DNA of 63,055 nucleotides from Scytalidium lignicola (Eukaryota > Ascomycota > Leotiomycetes): the NCBI GenBank assembly GCA_002812745.2, contig NCSJ02000250.1, positions 1-63,055 of the forward strand, in the 5' to 3' direction. Below the pieces are notes generated by a model. That model had not been told where the DNA came from, did no database searches, and worked only from the letters and a program-made list of their open reading frames with translations. This document shows, one piece after another, positions 12,451 to 25,549 of this stretch. How positions within the stretch are numbered: position 1 is the first letter of the stretch; every line of letters starts with the position of its first letter. A program made the translations under genes and the position numbers.

Positions 12451-14308
12451 TTATAGCCAGTTGATAGTCAATGATTCTTTAGCATGCTCTCCAAGTCGTT
12501 TAATCATTATACCGACTCCGAGTGGTCCAATGATCGTGCAAAGCGTGATAGCCCACACAATAACCAGAAATAAGTCTTCCTTATTGGATTCGATGTTTAA
12601 ACCTTCATCGGATTTTAAAGTCAGAGTATTTGAACTTTGCGAGAGAGAGGCAATGAGGAAGCCAATCTCTCCTCGCGCGATCATTGCCAGCCCAACAAGT
12701 ATGGCGGCAGCATGAGGTGGGCCTGTGCGAGACCGAGTATTTGTCTCTTGGTATGTTTGCTGCTGGACGGATGTAGTTTGCAGCTTCTTTCTCTCTCTAC
12801 ACCATATTACTCTGAAATAATCGAAGTAGATAACAACACTCACACTTCCTTTAGCTAGGGCCATGAGAATGGTATATAGTAGACCTTTCCATACGATCTG
12901 GCCCGTAAACATTTCTGAGATCGGTATTGAGAAGCCAATGGAAGCCTATATATAACATATCAGTACTATAACAACATGACACAGATGCTAGTACAAAATT
13001 CATCAGAGAAATAAAGCCTAGCAGATTTAGATACCACCTTAAGCAGAAACAAAGTATTTCTGAAATAAAGCTGGTTGTGTTGTGTGAGGGCAAATAACGT
13101 AGGATCGATGGGATCAGCCTATTTAGATACCATAAAAGTATATAAATTGCAGAGCTATAGGTTGCAAACATTATGGCATATAGCACCTTCTAAAAAGAAT
13201 ATTGTACAGCTACGCTTAAATCCAGAGACGGACTCACACAACAGTAAAAGGGAATAATTAGGATACTTTCATGAAGGCGTAACAGATAGAGAGGGTTACT
13301 CACAAAGAAGAATGGGGCAAGAACAGTTTGAATGGTAGGTTGAAAGTAGACTGCGTACATCATACTCGGAGTTTCCTCTACGCTGGTACTAGGGTGGAGT
13401 ATAGTGATAGATGAACAGTATATGACCCTGAACACTCCTCCGGCGAGGAATGCAGCTAGCAGCTCTGATGCATCGATAAATGAAGCGATAGATACAAAGC
13501 TGATCAATACAAGCAGTGAAAGAAGGAATCTAAGGTGTGGTAGAGCTAATACCATGCCTGATATGCGTGTTCTAAAGGAGTTGGTGTTCCTTTCACTCTC
13601 AACAGGATGGAGATAGTTGGCTATGACTACCCATATCGGCTTCAACACAATAGGGGTTAGCAGTAAAGTCATAAGTAACATTCCAAAACTTGCAACAATG
13701 GGTCGAGAAATAGGCCAGGCTGCAAACCTTCCACTGCCTAACATTGTGATGATATTGACCATCACAAGACCTACTACATCGTCCAACATAGCTGCACCAA
13801 TGAGTAACGCCCCAACAGGAGTATCCTGCAAATTTGAAGAGGTCAGAATAGCAAATGTCGTGCCCAATGATGTAGAACACAAAGAAGCTCCACTAGAGAA
13901 TGCTGCTAAGGGAGTAGGAAACAGTGTTGGCCCAGAGCTTGTAGGAAACGGGAGCACGAGAAGGACGAAAGACAGCGCAATTGGGAGTAGGAGTCCCACA
14001 GTTGCTACAGAGACAGACAGAAATGCAGCTTTTCGTAGCATAGCAAAGTCTGTGTTCAAGCCGCCTTCAAAGACAATCGCAATCAGCCCCAAGAACCCCA
14101 ACATTTGAATCGTCTCCTGGGCGCTTTTAGATAGCCATGCATATCCTCCAATTGGCAAGCCCCATACAACACCAATAAGAATTTCTCCAATAATCCCACA
14201 ATACACGAGACGGTCCAGTAGATATCGGACAATATTGAGCAAGATCAAGAACGAGGTAAGTGACAATATGGTAACTATTCCAGGTTCCTCGTAAGGGAGG
14301 TAAGACAT
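12451..14308 (-). CDS. CPA2-type Na+(K+)/H+ antiporter
   Basis: Integral membrane cation/proton exchanger of the monovalent cation:proton antiporter-2 superfamily, likely moving Na+ or K+ against H+ across a plasma or organelle membrane. Exon 1 is 14308-13304 (335 codons) and exon 2 is 12945-12451, together 499 aa. Exon 1 holds about ten hydrophobic helices, including GIIGEILIGVVWGLP, FLGLIAIVFEGGLNTD and the core LLIGAAMLDDVVGLVMVN, whose paired Asp residues are typical of the ion site. Exon 2 opens with ASIGFSIPI, which in relatives follows directly on the LAPFFF at the end of exon 1, and includes AMIARGEIGFLIAS. The intron is 358 bp, far longer than its neighbours'. The protein is shorter than yeast Kha1, lacking its long tail. 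Divergent from the TMA23-like gene, 290 bp apart. Confidence 0.85.
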
Positions 14309-14598
14309 CGTGGCAGCAGCAGAACAAACTCCTGCACACTAGTCATTAAGAACTCCAAAGGAAATACATATGAATCATAAAGCTTTGGATCAAATACTGT
14401 ACAAGCTTTATTACAAGGGAATACACAATCACGACAATTGACGCATAGGTCGCATATTAGTCATCCAAGCACCAGGGTGCAAATCACGCTAAGATAGCTG
14501 GTAAATTTCGGTTTGCGATAAGAAAGTATAAGATCCAAGAGGCCTTACCCTTCAAGAAGGAAGGGAAATCATTCAAAGCCTTTGGGCCACTCGCCGTT

Positions 14599-15339
14599 AT
14601 GGATACCCACGCCCTCTTAAAGTCGCAAGGATGGCGTGGTACAGGCCATTCTCTACACCCTACCAATGACTCCACAGGTCTCACACGACCTATCCTAGTG
14701 TCTCGCAAGCAAAACAACCTGGGGGTCGGTAAGAAGCAGCATAGAACGAGCGATATGTGGTGGATGAATGCCTTTGATAAGTCTTTAAAGGGATTGGATA
14801 CATCAAAGGATGGCATAGTGGTGCAAACAATCTCGAATGGAGGATTAGACATGGTCGTCAAGGGTGGCTCAAATTTTGTGGGCAATGGGGGGCTGTATAC
14901 TTCATTTGTTAAAGGTGAATCTCTTGGTGGTACTATCACACCTGAGGAAACAGGCAAAAAGCTTCTCAATGAGGAACAAAAAAGAAGAAACAAGTCTTCT
15001 AGAGGGACTAAGGAAGAGCGAAGGGCAAAAAAGGCAGCAAGGCGTGCAGAGAAAGCTAAAAAAGAGACGGAAAATAGTGTGAGCATTTCTACAACTGACG
15101 AGCGAAATGCGCATTGGGAAAAAGAAACAGAATCAAAAGAGGAGCGAAAAGAGCGAAAACGTCGGGAAAAGTTACTCCGGGAACAGCAGGCAAGCAATAA
15201 AGAGGTATCACAAGACCCTAGTGCAGGAAAAGTCGAAGAAAATGTGGATATGGGAAAGAAGTTACAATCAAAAGAAGAGCGTAAAGAAAGAAAACGCCGG
15301 AAGAAGTTATTACTATCAGAAGATGAAAATGGAAGCTGA
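14599..15339 (+). CDS. TMA23: TMA23-like nucleolar G-patch protein
   Basis: Single-exon gene for a 246-aa basic protein resembling yeast Tma23, a nucleolar factor linked to ribosome biogenesis. Residues 1-80 carry the conserved start: MDTHALLKSQGWRGTGHSL, then GLTRPILVSRKQNNLGVGKK and the block WWMNAFDKSLKGLD. The glycine pattern is that of a degenerate G-patch. The second half is strongly charged, with repeated KEERKERKRR blocks seen twice, typical of nucleolar proteins. The start is the first ATG of the conserved block. The 400-codon antisense frame over the same DNA is a shadow. Converges on THG1, with 135 bp between stops. Confidence 0.85.
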   Translation: MDTHALLKSQGWRGTGHSLHPTNDSTGLTRPILVSRKQNNLGVGKKQHRTSDMWWMNAFDKSLKGLDTSKDGIVVQTISNGGLDMVVKGGSNFVGNGGLYTSFVKGESLGGTITPEETGKKLLNEEQKRRNKSSRGTKEERRAKKAARRAEKAKKETENSVSISTTDERNAHWEKETESKEERKERKRREKLLREQQASNKEVSQDPSAGKVEENVDMGKKLQSKEERKERKRRKKLLLSEDENGS

Positions 15340-15474
15340 GATGAAACCCCGAAGAAGCGGAGGAAGGATTGATGTAAGGGGATATACTTTGTACAATCAT
15401 GGCGTTCGGGAGAAGGGAAACCTGATAGAAATTTTTTGAGCGTTAGATGATGGAAACGACATAAATATATTTTA

Positions 15475-16691
15475 TCATGGCTCTTTCGGAATCTTTCCAG
15501 GCCGATTTGATAAGAGCCATGGTCTTCTAAGCCAAAATTCATCTTTGATAATATCCACATGCTGTACTGTAATCCTTGCTTTCGCTCTCCTTTTCTTATC
15601 GTTGTCTTCTTGGGTTTTGGACAGAGGTGCTTGTTCGACGACATCAGCACTTGCCAATTCCGTAGAATCTGGCTCCACGAGTTCATACTGGTACTTTAAT
15701 GAGGGGATTGCACTCAAGGTCGTATTTTGGAGTTGACACTTACATCACGTAGCACAACACTCCCCTTCTTATAAATCTCGGGCTCATTGTTGTAATTGAT
15801 CTTGAACCTCGAGAACAAGATCTCATTCTTGTCTGCTGAAAGTGACCCCTGCGCATATTAGTGAAGATGTCCGTTCTGTGTGGACTTAGAGGCTTACTGC
15901 AAGTTCCCTTTCAGCAGTTTTAGCATCTAAGCCACCAAGTTGTATTAGAGCCCAGAAGGTAGTATTATAAAGGTTATTGATATGACCTTGACAAATATTA
16001 GCATGCATAGGTTATCAGAATAGGTTGGGGAATACAACAGTCAACTTGTCTCCAACTCATATAGTCTCGTAGATTTTCAATATTGGGATACTGGACGGCC
16101 CTGCCATCGAAACTTGGTAGAGGAGGTGATAGGGGCGTTTCAGGGAAATACGATGGCCACAACCACACATAGGATGCTGTGAAAGTTGAGACGATGGTCG
16201 TTACCAACTTGCTATACATATGGTGAGTGCATATGCGGGTGTTTGATGAGATGTAGCCTACCTTGCCCGTCGATCGAAGAGGGTGCAGCTTTTGTGGAAA
16301 ACAAAACTATTTTCAGATTAGAAATAATCCATGATATGAATTAGTTAATTCTACCTATATTCATCACTTATGCCATATGCTATTGTTATGTCCGACAACT
16401 CTGTCATAACAGCCTTTGCAGCGGCATTCATGAGATCAAGCGCTCTCCTATCATTTGGCTTCTCAAATGCATATTTGTTTGAGAACCTAAGGTATTTATT
16501 AGTCTATAATATAAGAAGATAGATATAATAAGAGAGTGTACTTGTGAAACCCTCTCCCATCTATGCGCACAACAATCCATGTGTTCGGTAGTAAGTTATC
16601 TGGCTGCTCAAAAGCTCGAACGTATTCATACCTATGAGGGGTTAATATCCAAGATATCTCATCTAGTAGGAACTTACTTTGAATTTGCCAT
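15475..16691 (-). CDS. THG1: tRNA(His) guanylyltransferase
   Basis: Adds the extra G at position -1 of tRNA-His, needed for histidylation. Eight exons: 16691-16678, 16631-16542, 16486-16355, 16306-16262, 16211-16039, 15986-15898, 15848-15744 and 15693-15475. All phases agree and introns are 46-55 bp; the product is 288 aa, the usual length. Visible motifs in order: [16 protein letters not shown], the metal-binding [26 protein letters not shown] with the second metal carboxylates, [17 protein letters not shown], and [20 protein letters not shown]. The C-terminal exon is hydrophilic, ends in [10 protein letters not shown] and contains the [12 protein letters not shown] block. Nothing is broken. 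This is a very intron-rich gene for the window. Confidence 0.95.
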
Positions 16692-16936
16692 ATCATTAGT
16701 TATACAAGCTGATACGGAAGTTAGATGTCATTGAGAATCCTCGTGATGTACGACCGATGTTAGAGTTTAAGTGAGGGGATTTTATTAATGTGCGGCAATA
16801 AAATTTGATTCCGATCACATACAGTAATATACCGAGGATCTCACTGGCAGATAGCAAAGAGTCATGCACCAAAAACAGGTTCTTCTTATTAATATGCGCA
16901 ATTTGTAGCAAATAAATATCGGGTCATGCTAATCAG

Positions 16937-17600
16937 TTATATATCATTCATCTTCAAACCGTGTCTCCCAATGAGCTCTGCATACTTTCCGGGGTATTTG
17001 AATTTCTAGGCATGAAGTTCTTTTAGATGGTTATAATACTCGTCAGGTATGAATGCTATAATACTATAATAATCTACCTATCTAACTGAAATGTGTTTAA
17101 ATTTTTACCTCCAGAATTTCTGGGCTAGCTGCGATTGCATTCTTGACCTGCACAATGAAAGCATCCTCATCTGGATAGCTGTTGCTACCCTTCTGCCTCT
17201 ATCATTGGTAAGGAATTTGATATTTAGGAGGTTACCACCTCCACAAAGAAACTGTGATAACACTTTATTTCAGCCGCCCCAATTTGAAAAGTGAGACTAG
17301 AAAAAGATGCTGCGAGTTTCGTATGATGGCTACCTAAAGCATTGCCCACCACACTAACAACAATGCGGGACAAATTCTGGCTATATGAGTATCTCTTTCT
17401 CTCTCTATCGGATCTAAGTTACTCTTTTCTCATCGATTGAGCTTACATACCTTCCTATAATACATGATGCAGTAGAGACTATACCCTTTGAAATTGTTCC
17501 GGCCAAAACTCCACCCAAATAAACCGAAAAACGCCTGCTCGCTCTTCTTACTAGAACATCTGAACAAATATATTCACTATCATGCCCCTTCGGCTCTTCT
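16937..17600 (-). pseudogene. Exon-like remnant or unannotated gene without a visible start
   Basis: I do not recognise this product. Four minus-strand segments join in phase: about 17600-17449, 17382-17236, 17198-17109 and 17005-16937. Candidate introns are about 66, 37-40 and 103 bp, with GTATGT/TATAG, GT/GATAG and GTAAAA/CCTAG ends. The joined frame includes SVYLGGVLAGTISKG, QNLSRIVVSVVGNALG, YPDEDAFIVQVKNAIA and KFKYPGKYAELIGRHGLKMN before TAA at 16937-16939. No ATG lies in this frame, and upstream it runs into the stop region of CMC1. It could be a decayed gene, a gene whose first exon I have missed, or chance. The second intron is shorter than usual here. Confidence 0.3.
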
Positions 17601-18145
17601 CACCTATGTCGGTCCTTGCTCAGCTGACCCTCATCTCTCTTGGGGAAGCCTCCAACTCTTTCGGCACGGGTCATGATCTCTCGTCCCTTTTCGCCTTCTC
17701 TCTCATCAATCGGTAGGCCCCACCATTCTCTGTGGAATTTTTCCTGCTCAATTCTCCTCGCCTCCTTAGCCTCCCTCTCCTTCTGCCTTCTTAGTCGCGT
17801 AGAAAACCACTCTTCTCTTGCAGCATCTTGTTCTGCTTGTGTAGCGTACCTAACCATGCAGTTATTCATGGCTCGATTTTGTTCTCGACATTTGAAGGGG
17901 GCCGTAAATGTTCGGCCTAAGGCGCAATCTGCAAATTCTGGGACATAATTTAATATTATAGAAAGTGTAAATAGGAAGTAGTACTGACGCTTAATCTCTG
18001 CTGCGCAATGTGCTCGTACCCTGGCATGATAGACTTCTCGGACCTGTGCTTCTTGTGCTGCGGAAAGAGGGAGAGGATTCCGCGATGGCATTGGTAGGAG
18101 TGGTACATCTTCCACATTTACCGGAGGAGGAGCCATGGCTGCCAT
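17600..18145 (-). CDS. CMC1: CMC1-like mitochondrial twin CX9C protein
   Basis: Small intermembrane-space protein of the Cmc1 family, involved in cytochrome c oxidase assembly. Exons are about 18145-17990 and 17938-17600; the intron begins GTCAGT and ends TCCCAG, joining IK to QFADCALG. The twin CX9C fold is visible: C-AAEIKQFAD-C in the first helix (made only after splicing) and C-REQNRAMNN-C in the second. A charged tail with FHREWWGLPIDERE follows. Before the ATG at 18145 the frame stays open for about 75 bp with no ATG, reading SYENLRSPDFQIASAVYPQ, so an upstream coding exon is possible. Divergent from UTP11. Confidence 0.85.
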   Translation of the reverse strand: MAAMAPPPVNVEDVPLLPMPSRNPLPLSAAQEAQVREVYHARVRAHCAAEIKRQYYFLFTLSIILNYVPEFADCALGRTFTAPFKCREQNRAMNNCMVRYATQAEQDAAREEWFSTRLRRQKEREAKEARRIEQEKFHREWWGLPIDEREGEKGREIMTRAERVGGFPKRDEGQLSKDRHR

Positions 18146-18372
18146 CTGAGGATAAACAGCGCTGGCAATTTGGAAGTCTGGAGATCGTAAGTTCTCGTAC
18201 GAATTGAGCTTTCGATGTTCCCACAGTAAGTTACTGAATCAAGACTAGCGCAATTTTGGGAGAGCTAGTGCCTCGCATATAATTTTACATCAACTATTAC
18301 ATTTCTCGAGGCTGAAAACGTCTACGTGAGGGCACAGCACCTTCTTTTTAGCAACATTAATTGTGAGGAAAC

Positions 18373-19227
18373 ATGTCTTCAATGCGAAATGCCGTTCATC
18401 GGCCGAATCACAGAGAGAGAGGCCAGCCAGAAGAACGAAAGAAATGGGGCCTATTAGAAAAACACAAGGTAATTATAGGTCATCACAAGGTATTCGAGGG
18501 ATCAAGTTAGTTGATAGCAATTACAGGACTATTCCGCTCGGGCAAAGGTCTACGGCGAGAAAAAGTTGAAGCTTAAACAACTTCGGGCAAAAGTTCTCGA
18601 GAAGAATCCAGATGAGTTTTACTGTAAGTCCGATATTATTCTATTAAATTTTTTATATTGCATAATAATTAAGAATTATTAGTTGGTATGATGTCCAAGA
18701 AGGGACCATCCACGATGGGAAAGAATAGTACAGGGACGGTCAATGCAAGTAGGGGGAATACTGTGCTTAGTCAAGATGCGTCACGATTGTTCAAGACGCA
18801 GGATATGGGTTATATACGGACGATGCGGAACAAAACTCTAAAAGAGGTTGCAGAATTGGAGAAAAGGATTGTGGGAGTCACAGGAGATGGCTCAAAGGTT
18901 ATTTTCATTGATAGCGAGGAAGAGCAAAGGAGAATAGTTGACGGTGAAGATATTGATATGAATGATGGGGAAGAAGGGGAGAACGAAGAAGAGGAGAAGG
19001 AAGAGGAAGACGAAATTAACCCTGAAGCCAAACGCCAACGGAGATTACAGCAAAGGGAGATCAGCAAGCTGGAAATACGACTGAAGGCGGCAAAACAGAG
19101 ATTAAAAGCGCTGACAGAGGCAGAAGAGGCCCTAGATATACAAAGGGCAAAGATGGCAAAATCACCTACGGTTGGGGGTATAAACAAGAATGGAGTAAAG
19201 TTCAAGATTCGAGAACGAAAGAAATGA
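18373..19227 (+). CDS. UTP11: UTP11, U3 snoRNP-associated 18S rRNA processing factor
   Basis: Component of the small-subunit processome needed for 18S rRNA maturation in the nucleolus. Exons are 18373-18468, 18527-18623 and 18683-19227, with introns of 58 and 59 bp in matching phase; product 245 aa, a usual length. Conserved landmarks are MSSMRNAVHRPNHRERGQ at the N-terminus, KKWGLLEKHKDYSARAK across the first splice, LEKNPDEFYFGMMS across the second, and the block QDMGYIRTMRNKTLKEVAEL. An acidic run sits near residues 165-185, followed by a coiled coil. The tail ends GVKFKIRERKK, a basic end typical of nucleolar proteins. The first exon carries its own ATG, and the gene faces away from CMC1. 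Confidence 0.93.
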
Positions 19228-19443
19228 AATCGTCTTTATCTAAAGTCGGGCAAGGCAGAAAGTATATGCTACGTTTGGGCCAATCCTAGCCTCATTGACC
19301 ACCAGAACTCCTATATCGCCTGCAGTAATCTTATCCAAAGTGAAAAATACCAAAATACCGAAACGTTCCCAGCCGGATGGATCGCATAACCGACGCCTTC
19401 GAACATTATTGGAACCATTATACGCCGTATAATCTACCCTAGA

Positions 19444-21066
19444 TCATTTCTTGGATCTCGTGAAGCACTTGCTAATACCAATTATGGTATATGCGATTGC
19501 TTTAAAGAACATGGCGGCCATCCAAAACATGCATTTCACCAACATCCAAATCAAACCTAAACAACCAGGAACCTTGTCTTTATCCTTATTCTTCTCCTTC
19601 TTATCCTTCAAACTATTCTGGCTTTCGATATCGATATCCATTTCTTCTATTTTTGTGTTCTTTTTCCCCTTCATAAGCGCCGGTGACAAAACTGTTATTG
19701 ACGGGGGAGCATCAAACCGCTCAAGGTTCTGCGATTTCTCTTCTGATAGTGCTACCAACAAAATGGCACAAATCGCAACGTCAACGATATAGAAGCAGTC
19801 AATTCGGGCAGCAACGGCCGTGTCGATATCGAGGAATCCGGAACCGGCACCATCTCGCACAAGTCGCACTAAGTTATGAGGCAATTCCGGATGTTCAAGG
19901 ACATACTCCACTCGTGACCAAGCTGGTGACGAATTTATTGTCACCACGAATGGATTGCTCGTTGCAGGATGGACGAGATAATAGCTTTTGCTGTCTTCAT
20001 CCCAAACCAGTCGCCCACATTCACGTTCTGCTGCCGTAATCACTTGCGCCTCATCTCCACGGCTAGGTTTATTCGCAAGGTCTAAAACCACATTTGCCGC
20101 TGCCTTGGGGTAAAGCAGAGCTACCAACCCATCATTCGGTGGAAAGCGTCGTGCAGTTTCTTCAAGGGTAGTACTTATAACATCTATCCCTTGATTCGTT
20201 TTCAACGAGCTGGATTCCTTCATAGCTTTATTTGGATCATGCCGAAGCATTGCCATCTGTGCAGATGTAGATGTAGGGTCTAATCGAAGAGTATATAGAG
20301 GCTGGGTTGCGGACGATAGTGTATGCACTGGTGCGTCAGCCGCACTGGTCATCTTCAAACAGAACTTTCGACCTTCTGAGGGTGAGACCTTCCAGCCACA
20401 TGCTACTTTCCAGAACTCCTTTAGCTCATCGGTGCTTGAAGGTTCTAAGATTGTTTCATCGTAGAGACTAGCAGGGAATCGGCCAGGTGATTGACCAACT
20501 GACAGCGGGGATTGTAGGCCAGCGGAGCTTCGACCACTGATGCTGGGGGTGTACGGGCTCTTGCTGATAATTGTCTTGGGGATATGTGTGGGACTGGCTT
20601 CCGTGGGGTAATATTGCTGGTGCTCAAGTGGAAGATCTGGATTATATCTTGGGAATATTGACCGTATGATTGGTTCGTCTCGTGAAGGTGAGCCCTGGAC
20701 TGTATTCCTAGCATCTCTGACATCTGGGGAATTGCTGTTACTTCTGGCTAGTGTTGGGGCCTCGGACAAAGATGTCTGAGATCGAGGTATTTCATGTCCA
20801 AACTGGGCCGGTGGAGGAATAGTTATTGGGGAAGCTCGCCCATCTAATGCAGATTGCCTGCCACTGAGAGCTGATTGACGGCCGTCGATGCCTAACTCTG
20901 GTGCTTCAGACTGGAAAGCTGGTGATCCTGTCCTGTTGGCAGCTGATTGTGGGGTTGATTGTGGAGTGGTGGGATTCCGCCTGACACTGGCTTTCCTATA
21001 AGGGTTGCTGGATTTCCTCTCTGGCGACTGGGGAGGGAACAACTGCAATCCCACATTCTTCGACAT
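19444..21066 (-). CDS. Conserved fungal protein of unknown function, C-terminal membrane segments
   Basis: Single-exon 540-aa protein. It resembles a filamentous-fungal family sometimes labelled 'acetylserotonin methyltransferase-like', but I see no methyltransferase motif and do not adopt that name. Residues 1-200 are disordered, rich in Ser and Pro, with an internal repeat GRQSALSGRQSALDGR. Residues 210-400 look folded (ELKEFWKVACGWKVSPSEGR, then a block with CGRLVWDEDSKSYYLVHP). After this comes a hydrophobic stretch IDCFYIVDVAICAILLVAL, a charged KKEKNKDKDK linker and a final hydrophobic helix pair LGLIWMLVKCMFWMAAMFF before a basic tail. This suggests a tail-anchored or two-pass membrane protein. 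Its 3' end faces UTP11. Confidence 0.75.
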   Translation of the reverse strand: MSKNVGLQLFPPQSPERKSSNPYRKASVRRNPTTPQSTPQSAANRTGSPAFQSEAPELGIDGRQSALSGRQSALDGRASPITIPPPAQFGHEIPRSQTSLSEAPTLARSNSNSPDVRDARNTVQGSPSRDEPIIRSIFPRYNPDLPLEHQQYYPTEASPTHIPKTIISKSPYTPSISGRSSAGLQSPLSVGQSPGRFPASLYDETILEPSSTDELKEFWKVACGWKVSPSEGRKFCLKMTSAADAPVHTLSSATQPLYTLRLDPTSTSAQMAMLRHDPNKAMKESSSLKTNQGIDVISTTLEETARRFPPNDGLVALLYPKAAANVVLDLANKPSRGDEAQVITAAERECGRLVWDEDSKSYYLVHPATSNPFVVTINSSPAWSRVEYVLEHPELPHNLVRLVRDGAGSGFLDIDTAVAARIDCFYIVDVAICAILLVALSEEKSQNLERFDAPPSITVLSPALMKGKKNTKIEEMDIDIESQNSLKDKKEKNKDKDKVPGCLGLIWMLVKCMFWMAAMFFKAIAYTIIGISKCFTRSKK

Positions 21067-21841
21067 TTTGACAGGTTGGAATTTAGAAAGTATGCCAGAT
21101 ACTATCTCAACATTTCATGCACAAAAATAATAATCAAAAGGCAAAAGCAATTACACCGTGGTATTTCAGCACAACTCCATGGGCAACAGCAGCAGCAGCG
21201 GGATATCTGAGTTTATACATTGAATTAGGTTTCCAGTCTACTTCCTTTTCCAACCATGGCTATTAGTTACTCCTAGGCGGCTAGAGCTAAAATTAGGATC
21301 TCAAAATAGATCAGGCCCGACATCATGTCTGTTGGTAATTGGTCTTGTGCGAGGAGAAGACATCCTTGACAGCGGCAGGATGCAGTGTGATGGCGATTGC
21401 GATTGGGCGACGCGGCCGCACGAAGCGCTTCGCTCAAGAGCCACAGGTTTGTCGCGGCGAGGTGAGGTAAATTTAGCGCAGTGGAAGAATCAAGGGTCGG
21501 GAATTTAACGACTTTTCGATAGTACTGTATTAACCCACTCCAGCTATAGGCTATGGGGTCGTTGAAGTAGAATTGTACAAGTCGATAGAAGTTCCATTGT
21601 TATGATAGTGATAACGTTAATTATCGCTGAGTTATAATTTGCTGTGGTTGAAAGTGAAAAAATCATAATGAACTCTTCCCCGCCTTCGTCCAGCCTCGCC
21701 TTAGATCCGCTTTCCCCGTTTATCTTTATCAAAAAGACGAGGCTGCGTCCGATCTCCTGTACCCTAAACATCTACCATGCACCATCAGCCTCCTGAGGTT
21801 CCCGCATCAGGAGATCAACTTTCCCTGCCTTTTCCTGGAAG
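21067..21841. promoter_or_regulatory. Shared promoter between the 19444 gene and SWD1
   Basis: 775 bp between two head-to-head genes. A GC-rich patch at about 21390-21470 contrasts with the AT-rich surroundings and holds a perfect 12-bp palindrome, CGAAGCGCTTCG, at 21421-21432. No TATA box is obvious. Confidence 0.5.
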
Positions 21842-23317
21842 ATGAATCTCTCGTTGGTAGACCCTTTTGTCCTCGCACAAGACTACCCCGAAACAAACAC
21901 CATCACTCTCCGCAGCGGCCACGCAACCTGCCTGCGCTTCAATCGCAAGGGCGACTTCTTGGCCGCTGGCCGCGTTGATGGTACCGTGGTGATATTCGAT
22001 GTCGAAACAAATGGGGTGGCGCGCAAGCTCAAGGGCCATACGCGACAGGTCCAGTCGCTGAGCTGGTCGAGAGACGGCAGATATTTGCTCACCGCGAGTC
22101 AGGACTGGAAATGCAACATATGGGACCTACAATTTGGGGTTGTGTGCAGGAGCGTGAGGTTTCAAGCACCGGTGTATATTGCAGAGATGCATCCTTGGAA
22201 TCAGTGAGACGCGAATATGCCAGCAGAGTCTACCAGAGGGATACTAATGCGATGTTGCAGTTTCATGTTTGTGGTTTCACTATTTGAAGGCCAACCTCTA
22301 CTTGTAGACGCTACCGAGCCAGAAGCTTTGATGTATACCTTACCCTCCGCTCCGAAACGGACGAAATATGACGAAGATGAGCCGATTAGTGATAAACAAG
22401 CCGCCCAGGATGCAAAACAGAACACTACAATGTCAATTTTTACAGCATCTGGAGATCATATATTGGCAGGGACAAACAAGGGGTGGTTGAATGTCATTGA
22501 GGTTGCTACTAGAACAACAATCTATTCAACAAAGATCTGCCAGGGCGTGGTCATATTTTTACGCCTGTCTAGCTCTGGCAGAGATGTGGTTGTTAATGCT
22601 CAAGATCGAGTCATCCGCACGATACATATGCCGAACTTATCAGCTAAGGATCTCGATCCAGACACGATAGATATTGAGGTCGAGCACAAGTTCCAGGACG
22701 TAGTCAACAGGTTATCGTGGAACCATGTAGCCTTCAGCTCTACAGGGGAATATGTCACAGCGTCAACGTACAACAACCATGATATCTATATTTGGGAGAG
22801 AAATCACGGCAGTTTAGTCAAGATCCTCGAAGGGCCAAAGGAGGAACATGGGGTTGTAGAGTGGCACCCTCATCGACCCATGATTGCCGCCTGCGGCCTT
22901 GAATCTGGCCGTATCCACATCTGGTCAAACATAAGTCCACAGCGGTGGTCTGCTTTGGCTCCGGACTTCGCCGAGGTCGAAGAAAATGTAGAGTATGAAG
23001 AACACGAGGATGAATTTGATATCCACCCACAGGAAGAAATCCATCAACGACGATTAGATCTTGAGGACGAGGATGTGGATGTTTTAACTGTGGAGCCTCT
23101 GAAGGGAGAGATTGTGGAGGAAGAGAACGCGTTTCGAATGCCGGTCCAGCTCGGGGATCAGGATAGTGAGAGCGAGGAGGAGTTTGTTCATATTGGACGT
23201 GGGGAGATGAGAAGAAAGAGCCCCAGTGGGCGAGAGTATGTACTCGATTTTGAAGGGTTGGGCAGTGATGATGAACTAGGAAAGAAGGTGACCAAACCTA
23301 AGAGTAAAAGGCGTTGA
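21842..23317 (+). CDS. SWD1: SWD1, WD40 subunit of COMPASS (RbBP5 homologue)
   Basis: Subunit of the Set1/COMPASS complex that methylates histone H3 lysine 4. Exons are 21842-22203 and 22261-23317, with a 57-bp intron starting GTGAGA and ending TTGCAG; the splice makes HPWNHFMFVVSLFEGQP. Product 472 aa. The N-terminus MNLSLVDPFVLAQDYPE is characteristic of the family. WD repeats follow, for example SGHATCLRFNRKGDFLAAGR, TRQVQSLSWSRDGRYLLTAS and STGEYVTASTYNNHDIYIWE, then GVVEWHPHRPMIAACGLESG. After the propeller comes the usual acidic tail (about residues 350-440) containing EENVEYEEHEDEFDI. The C-terminus is basic. No breaks are seen. Confidence 0.92.

Positions 23318-25549
<2,232 letters not shown>

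Noticed and set aside
13617..14108. 163-codon plus-strand frame
   Set aside because: Antisense to the antiporter exon; no recognisable domain.
14484..15686. 400-codon open frame on the minus strand
   Set aside because: It is antisense to the conserved TMA23-like gene and to the last THG1 exon. Its long Ser/Phe/Arg tracts are the reverse reading of the Lys/Glu-rich coding strand.
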